Source of the DNA: an uncultured Christensenellaceae bacterium
GTDB taxonomy: Bacteria; Bacillota; Clostridia; Christensenellales; Borkfalkiaceae
Reading direction: 5' to 3'
DNA length: 8,504 nt
Assembly: GCA_910587825.1 (NCBI GenBank)
Contig: CAJUNJ010000019.1
Span: forward strand, 1-8,504
The translations under genes and the position numbers were made by a program. Positions within the stretch are counted from its first letter, which is position 1, and every line of letters starts with the position of its first letter. Under the pieces are notes generated by a model. The model made no database searches, had not been told where the DNA came from, and was given only the letters and a program-made list of their open reading frames with translations. Shown in pieces: positions 1-5,089 of this stretch.

Positions 1-20
1 ATCGGCTAAGCCTATTTTGA

Positions 21-41
21 ACCACGCGACTATCGCGTGGT
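21..41. repeat. Perfect 9-bp inverted repeat (hairpin)
   Basis: ACCACGCGA (21-29) and TCGCGTGGT (33-41) are exact reverse complements around a 3-nt loop. Read on the plus strand it is followed by TATTCTTTA, a weak T-rich tail, so it could end a plus-strand transcript coming from outside the window. Read on the minus strand it lies downstream of the larger hairpin at 57-85 and may be a backup stop for the flavoprotein operon. The hairpin is seen directly; the terminator role is inferred. Confidence 0.5.
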
Positions 42-56
42 ATTCTTTATACAATC

Positions 57-85
57 AAAGATGCTCCCTCACAGGGAGCATCTTT
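57..85. terminator. Bidirectional intrinsic terminator hairpin
   Basis: AAAGATGCTCCCT (57-69) and AGGGAGCATCTTT (73-85) form a perfect 13-bp stem with a 3-nt loop. The stem begins one base after the stop codon of the minus-strand flavoprotein gene (stop at 86-88), the position expected for the end of that operon. A-rich and T-rich stem flanks on both sides suit bidirectional use, serving convergent transcription from left of the window as well. The T-tracts beyond the stem are interrupted (TTTGATTGT on minus, TTTCTATCTT on plus), so termination strength is uncertain. Confidence 0.75.
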
Positions 86-709
86 CTATCTTATAAAGTT
101 TGTGCGTACCGATACGGTATTTTGCGGGGCGCATATGCCGGAATTTTTACCCGCTTCTATACATTTAAGCAACCAAGCCATATTAGTCGCTATATTGTGC
201 ATTGTCTGCATACCTTCGGCGTCGTTATAAATTTCTTCGGGGCTGTTGCCGTGTACGGCGTTCCAGTACGAAGAAGTGACAATCGGCATCTGTTTTATTC
301 CGAGGTATTTGTAAAGCACGTCTACGGAAGCGGTAGTACCCGCGCGGCGGGCAGATGCGATAACTGCGGCGGGCTTGTGTTCGAAAGCCTGCCCGCCTGC
401 ATAAAACAGCCTGTCGAGAACGGAGAGTATCCTGCCAGTGGGGTGGGCGTAATATACGGGCGTGCCGAAGACGAATGCGTCTGCGGAATACGCCTTTTCA
501 ATCCATTCGTTTACGCAGTCGTCGCCGAACACGCATTTGCCTTTGCCCTTGCAGCCGCCGCAGCCTATGCAGTCGCGGACGGGCTTGTTGCCCGATTGAA
601 GAATTTCTGTCTGCACGCCTTCTGCGTTAAGAATTTTTGTAATTTCCGTAAGGGCGGTAAAGGTACAGCCGTTCGCCCTCGGACTTCCGTTTATAAGTAA
701 TACTTTCAT
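86..709 (-). CDS. Flavodoxin-fold NAD(P)H-dependent iron-sulfur flavoprotein
   Basis: The protein has 207 residues. The N-terminus, MKVLLINGSPR followed by NG-T, is the FMN-phosphate-binding loop of the NADPH-dependent FMN reductase/flavodoxin-like family, and FGTPVYY (81-87) is the second FMN-contacting motif. A compact cysteine cluster, C47-x2-C50-x2-C53-x5-C59 with C65 nearby, matches the arrangement in archaeal and clostridial iron-sulfur flavoproteins and could hold a [4Fe-4S] cluster. The likely role is cytosolic electron transfer or reduction of small molecules; the substrate cannot be told. The start is supported by AAGGTG (715-720 in plus coordinates) 5 nt before the ATG. It lies 80 nt after the membrane-protein gene, probably as the last cistron of the operon. 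No convincing promoter of its own was found in that gap. Confidence 0.85.
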   Translation of the reverse strand: MKVLLINGSPRANGCTFTALTEITKILNAEGVQTEILQSGNKPVRDCIGCGGCKGKGKCVFGDDCVNEWIEKAYSADAFVFGTPVYYAHPTGRILSVLDRLFYAGGQAFEHKPAAVIASARRAGTTASVDVLYKYLGIKQMPIVTSSYWNAVHGNSPEEIYNDAEGMQTMHNIATNMAWLLKCIEAGKNSGICAPQNTVSVRTNFIR

Positions 710-789
710 TTTTTCACCTTAAAATTAATTTTTTAAATATGCTTTGCCGCCGTCCTTGCCGCGGTAATATATGTTAACGGTAACCGCCG

Positions 790-1542
790 TTACGGGTTTT
801 CCTCCGCATTCTTTTTTAACGGCAGCTTGGTAACTGCTTTGTAAATCAGGCACGACGCCACGCATATCAGGCATACTGCCGCAACGCTTATAGTAAACAG
901 CACTACGTTATAGGCAACCTGCCCCGCCCAAAGACGGAAGTCTTCCAGCGGTTTGAATGCGCTGTAAAGTATGTTGACGTAGTTTGTGTTAAGAAGGTAT
1001 GCGCAAGGTACGGCGTAGGAAGCGTAAATAGCTATTCCGCAGGACACGTTTATGCAGTGTTTGTACCGCGGTCTGTAATCGCCCAGCGCAACCGAAAATA
1101 TGAAGTATGCTATTACCGAGAAGTGGTATAAAAAGGTGTGCGTGTTGTGAAAGCTTGCAAACAGCGCGGAAGCCGAATTGCCGATCAGCGCATGCGGGTT
1201 GACGTATACGAGTATAGTCACAAGCAGTGCGTAAATTACCGTCATCGGTTTGAAAAATTCCCTGACTTTTTTAAACCCGAACTGCGACAGGGGCATAAAC
1301 AAAAAGAACAGCGAACAGAAGTGCAGTGGCAGAATGTACAGTGTAAAATCTTCGAAAACGTTGTAATATATCTGCTTTGCGACTTCGAGAAGGGGTACGA
1401 ACACGGCTATTATTTTAAGCGGAAGCGTGCGGTATACGGGCTTTGCGTTTTTAAGCGCGAAGCGCAGACATACGGCGGCGGCTATTAAAATAACTGTTGT
1501 CAGCGGAATGACTATCGCATCCCATAAATTGTAGTCAAACAT
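790..1542 (-). CDS. YwaF/TMEM164-like seven-helix integral membrane protein
   Basis: The 250-residue, very hydrophobic protein has about seven membrane segments (roughly 8-29, 41-60, 66-86, 97-115, 134-153, 164-184, 208-234) and a lysine-rich tail. The motifs PLHFCS (72-77), FHNTHTFLYH (131-140) and YLLNTNY (182-188) look like those of the bacterial YwaF / TP0381 integral membrane family, related to eukaryotic TMEM164. TMEM164 has been described as a lipid acyltransferase. Conserved histidines and Asn would fit catalysis in the membrane, but activity of the bacterial branch is not established. It starts 6 nt after the phosphatase stop and has no clear Shine-Dalgarno, suggesting translational coupling. 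Being with a lipid kinase gene fits a lipid-related role, which is inference. Confidence 0.7.
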   Translation of the reverse strand: MFDYNLWDAIVIPLTTVILIAAAVCLRFALKNAKPVYRTLPLKIIAVFVPLLEVAKQIYYNVFEDFTLYILPLHFCSLFFLFMPLSQFGFKKVREFFKPMTVIYALLVTILVYVNPHALIGNSASALFASFHNTHTFLYHFSVIAYFIFSVALGDYRPRYKHCINVSCGIAIYASYAVPCAYLLNTNYVNILYSAFKPLEDFRLWAGQVAYNVVLFTISVAAVCLICVASCLIYKAVTKLPLKKNAEENP

Positions 1543-1548
1543 ATGTAA

Positions 1549-2619
1549 TTACAAATCGAAAGCGATTGCCGTGATGTCGTCGTTGAGATTTTTATTGAAA
1601 TTTTTGAGAGTATGTTCAAGATTTTTTATAAATTCGTCAGCCGTGCGCGAGACGGAAAGAGTCTTTATTGCGCCGTCCGCACCGAACATTTCGCCTCTGG
1701 GATTTTTGCATTCCGTCACGCCGTCTGTAAGAAGTACGAGTATGTCGCCCTTTTCGTAGCGGATTGTATCCTCGTAATACGACGGGTTTTCGAACCAGTT
1801 GGAAATGGGCGGGGAATTTAGCATAATGCGCGTAATGCCGCTTCCCGTTTTAAGCAGTATGGGGACGTTGTGTCCCGCCATAGAATAAGTTATGCTGTCG
1901 CCGTCAATGCGTACCGCCGCAACGGTAACGTAATTTCTTTCGTCGAGATTCAGTTCTGAAAACTTTGCGTTAAGGTTGCTTATGGCTTCCGCGGGGGAGT
2001 AAGCCGTCTTGTCGTAAGCCGCCTTTACAAACGCCGAAAGCATACCCGCCGAAATGCCCTTGCCCGAAACATCGGCAATCATACCGCAGGCGGAATTGCC
2101 TACCGTGTACACGTCGGGTAAATCTCCGCCTATGTCGCGGCAGGGGATATACATATAAGAATATCTTTTTCCGCCAGCCCAGTTGCCCGCGGGCAGAAGC
2201 CTTTGCTGAATACTTTTCGCGGTTTGAAGCTCCTGCGCTATTTCAAGTTCGTAAGCGTCGTCAATCGTGCCCATACAAAGCCCCCCGCCGAGAGGTGATA
2301 CGGTAAGCGAATAGGAAACGTCGCGTGCAAGACCGTCCGTTCTGACTTTCTGGAAGACCCTGCGCGTCACTTTTTTGTTTGAACAAAGCGCGTCTTCAAA
2401 CGCGTCGTAGAGGGGGCAGCCGCGGCATTCTTCGCTGCCGCACGCCTTTACCTTGGCGGCGCAGCACGTAACTTTGCCAAGCGTGCCTTCTTCCAGACCG
2501 GAAGGGAACAGGGCGCGGAAAGCGGCGTTTGTGAATACGGCTTTTAAGTTTTGGTCGGCGACGATAACCGCGGTCGGTACGCCGTCGATTATCCGTCTGT
2601 AATATTTGTCTATTTTCAT
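1549..2619 (-). CDS. PAS-domain SpoIIE/PP2C-type serine/threonine phosphatase
   Basis: The protein has 356 residues. Residues about 8-120 form a PAS-like sensor domain (IIDGVPTAVIVAD start) with six cysteines: C52, C53, C60, C65, C68 and C79. A short helical linker with the signature IQQRLLP (138-143) leads into a SpoIIE-type PP2C domain: GGDLPD (164-169), ADVSGKG (182-188), AGHNVP (248-253), LLTDGVTE (296-303) and the C-terminal NDDIT (346-350). Metal-binding aspartates D166, D183, D299 and D347/D348 are all present, so it should be active. Such enzymes usually dephosphorylate anti-sigma-factor antagonists; no such partner is encoded here. Odd point: the GGDFYD-type motif reads GGDLPD. The cysteine pattern suggests a redox or metal-sensing PAS domain (inference). 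The ATG lies 1 nt after the lipid kinase stop, with no Shine-Dalgarno, implying coupled translation. Confidence 0.88.
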   Translation of the reverse strand: MKIDKYYRRIIDGVPTAVIVADQNLKAVFTNAAFRALFPSGLEEGTLGKVTCCAAKVKACGSEECRGCPLYDAFEDALCSNKKVTRRVFQKVRTDGLARDVSYSLTVSPLGGGLCMGTIDDAYELEIAQELQTAKSIQQRLLPAGNWAGGKRYSYMYIPCRDIGGDLPDVYTVGNSACGMIADVSGKGISAGMLSAFVKAAYDKTAYSPAEAISNLNAKFSELNLDERNYVTVAAVRIDGDSITYSMAGHNVPILLKTGSGITRIMLNSPPISNWFENPSYYEDTIRYEKGDILVLLTDGVTECKNPRGEMFGADGAIKTLSVSRTADEFIKNLEHTLKNFNKNLNDDITAIAFDL

Positions 2620-2620
2620 T

Positions 2621-3496
2621 TCAGTTCATAAAGAAATTAAGCTTTTCGTCGGATACGCGTATGTCCAACGGTATGTTTTCGTAAAGCTCGCCGTCGGCTT
2701 GTATCGTGTAATTTTCGTCGTGCGGGATAAACGTCACCTTGTCCGTCTGTACTGCGGTAACTTGTTTTACTTTGTTTACCCTGCCCGTCATAAGTTTTAA
2801 AAACGCGCCTATTATTCCTATTTTGGATACATATTCGCAAATCAAAAGGTTAAGCATACCGTCGTCGGGCTTTGCTTCGGGGAAAAGCTTAATTCCGCCG
2901 CCTATCTGTCTGCCGTTGCCTACCGCCGTGATAAGCCCGTAATGTTTTTCCTCTACGCCGTTATATCTTACGGTGAAGCCGCAGCTTTTGAATTTTGCAA
3001 GGCTTACGATAAGCGCTTGAAAATATTTCGACTTTCCCTTGTTTTTGCCTGCGTAAGCGCGTTTAAGCACGTCAACGTCAAGTCCCATTCCTATTGCGTT
3101 TATAGAGCGCAACCCGTTGCCGAGCTGTATAAAGTCAATGGGGCGGGACTTGTCCGCAATAATTATTTCCGCGGCTTTCTTAACGTCGAGCGGTATGCCC
3201 GCCGTCGCGGCGAAATCGTTGCCCGTTCCGAAAGGTATAAGCCCCAGGAAGTTATCTTTGAAATTTTTAAACCCGTTTAACACGTCGTGCAGCGTTCCGT
3301 CGCCGCCCACGGCTACTACGCAATTGCCCGCGCCGGAAGTTATTTCGGCGGTAACCGAACGCACGCTTTCCTTATTTGCCGTCCTGTGTACGGTATAAGG
3401 CTTTCCCGCCTGTTCGAAAACGCGCAGTACGTCATCGAATTTTCTTTTGGCTTTTTTGCTTTTTACGTAGTTTTCGTTTAATATGACGTGGTACAT
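2621..3496 (-). CDS. Diacylglycerol kinase family lipid kinase (DgkB/YegS type)
   Basis: With the start chosen here the protein has 291 residues, normal for this family. It shows the nucleotide-binding GGDGT (64-68), PFGTGNDFA (88-96), the GNGRQIGGG block (193-201), PDDG (210-213) near the metal site, and DGE (268-270) close to the catalytic glutamate region of DgkB. Such soluble enzymes phosphorylate membrane diacylglycerol or related lipids with ATP; in Gram-positives DgkB recycles diacylglycerol released during lipoteichoic acid synthesis into phosphatidic acid. The exact substrate here is not provable. A longer reading frame opens at a TTG (3536-3538), but that codon lies inside the promoter spacer upstream of the -10. 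The ATG at 3494-3496 has an AGAGAG ribosome site about 8 nt before it. First gene of the minus-strand operon. Confidence 0.9.
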   Translation of the reverse strand: MYHVILNENYVKSKKAKRKFDDVLRVFEQAGKPYTVHRTANKESVRSVTAEITSGAGNCVVAVGGDGTLHDVLNGFKNFKDNFLGLIPFGTGNDFAATAGIPLDVKKAAEIIIADKSRPIDFIQLGNGLRSINAIGMGLDVDVLKRAYAGKNKGKSKYFQALIVSLAKFKSCGFTVRYNGVEEKHYGLITAVGNGRQIGGGIKLFPEAKPDDGMLNLLICEYVSKIGIIGAFLKLMTGRVNKVKQVTAVQTDKVTFIPHDENYTIQADGELYENIPLDIRVSDEKLNFFMN

Positions 3497-3501
3497 AATA
3501 T

Positions 3502-3508
3502 TCTCTCT
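3502..3508 (-). promoter_or_regulatory. Ribosome binding site deciding the lipid kinase start
   Basis: On the minus strand an AAGAGAG purine run lies just upstream of the ATG at 3494-3496. It follows the predicted transcription start near 3520 and leaves a leader of about 24 nt. This supports the internal ATG and argues against the upstream TTG frame extension. Confidence 0.65.
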
Positions 3509-3526
3509 TAAAGTAAATACGTTATT

Positions 3527-3555
3527 ATTATAAACCAAATATTTAATTATTGCAA
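3527..3555 (-). promoter_or_regulatory. Sigma-A-type promoter of the lipid kinase-phosphatase operon
   Basis: Reading the minus strand, TTGCAA (3555-3550) is followed after exactly 17 nt by a perfect TATAAT (3532-3527). Transcription should start near 3520, giving a leader of about 24 nt before the lipid kinase ATG. The -35 hexamer is self-complementary and is also the -35 of the divergent cca promoter. There is no TGn extension on this side. Confidence 0.75.
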
Positions 3556-3578
3556 TTATTTTAAAAAGTTGCTATAAT
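3550..3578 (+). promoter_or_regulatory. Sigma-A-type promoter of cca, sharing the -35 box
   Basis: TTGCAA (3550-3555), a 17-nt spacer and perfect TATAAT (3573-3578), preceded by TGC, which makes an extended -10. The predicted start is near 3585, only about 11-12 nt before the cca ATG. The same TTGCAA is the -35 of the opposite promoter, so two polymerases could not occupy both at once. Confidence 0.75.
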
Positions 3579-3596
3579 TTTATTGACTTAAAAATT

Positions 3597-4952
3597 ATGA
3601 AACGACTTATTACCGGAAATTTGTTAAAACTTGCCGAAAGCTGCGGCTTTCCGCTTTACGTCGTCGGCGGGGCTGTCCGCGATTATATCGCGGGGTTGGG
3701 AAGCGGTGGCGGCGACGTCGATATATGCGCGCCGGCTTCCGCCGACAGTCTTTGCGCCTGCGCCGAAAAGTGCGGGGCGCACGTCAATGCGGTTTACCGC
3801 AACACAGGCACGGTAAAACTTTCTTTCGGCGCGGAAGAGTACGAGTTTGCAAGCTTCCGTTCGGACGAATACGTACGCGGTACGCACACACCCGTAAAGA
3901 CCTTTTTCACGGAAGATATAACTCTCGACGCGCGTCGGCGTGATTTTAAGTGCAACGCCGTATATTACGACATAAAGGGGGATAAGTATTTAGACCCTCT
4001 CGGCGGTATCGCGGATATAGAGAGCGGGCGCATTTCCGCCGTTGCGGACGCGGACAAGGTTTTCGGCGAAGACGGATTAAGGCTGATGCGGCTTGCCAGA
4101 CAGTCGGCGCAGACTGGCTTTATACCGACGGAGGACTGTATCGGCGGGGCTTTGGCAAACAGCGGGCTTATTGCCGATATCGCCCCCGAACGCATATATG
4201 CCGAACTCGATTTAATACTTCACGCAGACTTGAAATACGGTGTTGCGGGCGGACAGTATAAAGGGCTTGAAATTCTTTCCGAAACCCGCGTTCTCGACCG
4301 CATATTGCCCGAACTGACCGCAGGCAGAGGTATGGAACAAAATCCTGCTTACCATAATTACGACGTTCTCGGACACAGCCTCAGGGCTGTTCTGTACGCC
4401 GATAACAGCGTGCGCCTCGCCGCCCTTCTGCACGACGTCGGCAAGCCTTACTGTAAGATAAGAAACGGCAACTATCACGCTCACGAAGAAGAGAGCGCGC
4501 GCATTGCCCGCGATATATGCGCAAGGTACAGGGTGGGTAAAAGGCTTACGGCGGAAACAGTAAGGCTTTGCGCCCTGCATATGTACGACTTGAAGTGCGA
4601 CGCGCGCGAAAGTAAAATAAGACGGCTTATCGTAAACAACGCGGATATTTACGAAAAACTTCTGCTTGTCAAACAGGCTGACTATTCGGCGTGCAAGGAC
4701 GATTTGTCCGTCGCGCCGTGTGTCGTAAAGTGGAATGCTGTTATTGAAAAAATGAAAAGCGACGGAACGCCTTTTAATACGGGTATGCTTGCCGTACGCG
4801 GCGACGGGCTTATTGCCGAAGGTATCCCGCCCGAAGCCGTCGGTAAAATACTGAACCTGTTATTGAACGACTGCGCAGTACAGCCTTCGTTAAACTCCCG
4901 CGAAAAGCTGACGGAGCGCGCGTTGTCGTATTACCGTACAGGTAAATTTTGA
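3597..4952 (+). CDS. cca: CCA-adding tRNA nucleotidyltransferase with HD domain
   Basis: The 451-residue protein belongs to the class II tRNA nucleotidyltransferase / poly(A) polymerase family, which adds or repairs the 3' CCA of tRNAs with CTP and ATP. The head domain has VVGGAVRD (22-29), the catalytic DVD (D40, D42), RRDFKCNA (114-121, the nucleotide-selecting RRDF-N), LDPLGGIADI (132-141) and EDGLRLMRLAR (158-168). A second part carries an HD metal phosphohydrolase domain with H253, H260 and LLHDVGKP (277-284; H279, D280). HD domains in such enzymes are linked to phosphatase or phosphodiesterase activity in tRNA repair. An A-only enzyme is possible but less likely with no second copy visible. 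The ATG is the only sensible start, yet it has no Shine-Dalgarno. No terminator hairpin was found after the stop. Confidence 0.93.
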   Translation: MKRLITGNLLKLAESCGFPLYVVGGAVRDYIAGLGSGGGDVDICAPASADSLCACAEKCGAHVNAVYRNTGTVKLSFGAEEYEFASFRSDEYVRGTHTPVKTFFTEDITLDARRRDFKCNAVYYDIKGDKYLDPLGGIADIESGRISAVADADKVFGEDGLRLMRLARQSAQTGFIPTEDCIGGALANSGLIADIAPERIYAELDLILHADLKYGVAGGQYKGLEILSETRVLDRILPELTAGRGMEQNPAYHNYDVLGHSLRAVLYADNSVRLAALLHDVGKPYCKIRNGNYHAHEEESARIARDICARYRVGKRLTAETVRLCALHMYDLKCDARESKIRRLIVNNADIYEKLLLVKQADYSACKDDLSVAPCVVKWNAVIEKMKSDGTPFNTGMLAVRGDGLIAEGIPPEAVGKILNLLLNDCAVQPSLNSREKLTERALSYYRTGKF

Positions 4953-4966
4953 TTTAAACAAAACTG

Positions 4967-4995
4967 TTGCTTTTTTAAGGTGTTTATAATATAAT
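4967..4995 (+). promoter_or_regulatory. Promoter of the 638-aa membrane protein gene
   Basis: TTGCTT (4967-4972), 17 nt, then perfect TATAAT (4990-4995). The predicted transcription start is near 5002, giving a leader of about 88 nt. It lies in the 137-bp gap after cca and makes the downstream gene independently transcribed. Confidence 0.65.
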
Positions 4996-5000
4996 AAAAT

Positions 5001-5083
5001 CGGTCGCTTACCGTCGGCTGTTTATCTGCGGAGCCGACTGAAAGAATAAAACGAAAACAATTTTTGCACCCATATGGGGGGAG
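5001..5083 (+). promoter_or_regulatory. Structured 5' leader with strong ribosome binding site
   Basis: GTCGGCT (5013-5019) pairs perfectly with AGCCGAC (5032-5038) around a 12-nt loop; a competing small hairpin, CGGT (5001-5004) with ACCG (5010-5013), shares one base with it. Further down, the palindrome CCCATATGGG (5069-5078) overlaps the first G residues of the unusually G-rich ribosome site GGGGGGAG (5076-5083), which sits 6 nt before the ATG. This could partly mask the site. The pairings are seen; a regulatory effect is only inferred, and no known riboswitch was recognised. Confidence 0.4.
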
Positions 5084-5089
5084 TGTATT

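Noticed and set aside
17..700. 227-codon plus-strand open frame opposite the flavoprotein gene
   Set aside because: It has no ribosome site, runs through both hairpins, and its product resembles no family. The opposite strand encodes a clear flavoprotein with intact motifs.
775..792. TAACGG/CCGTTA inverted repeat at the stop of the membrane-protein gene as a terminator
   Set aside because: Only 6 bp, overlaps the stop codon and lacks a T-tract, so it is too weak to call.
3497..3538. Longer lipid kinase beginning at a TTG codon at 3536-3538
   Set aside because: The TTG lies in the promoter spacer and the TATAAT would be coding. The extra 14 residues are not family-like, and the ATG at 3494-3496 has a ribosome site.
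4212..4580. 122-codon minus-strand open frame inside cca
   Set aside because: It lies opposite the HD-domain region of cca, whose motifs explain the sequence; no initiation signals.
5069..5078. CCCATATGGG palindrome as a repressor operator
   Set aside because: Ten bases with a 4-nt AT centre can arise by chance beside a G-rich ribosome site; no second copy near a promoter. Kept only as part of the leader description.
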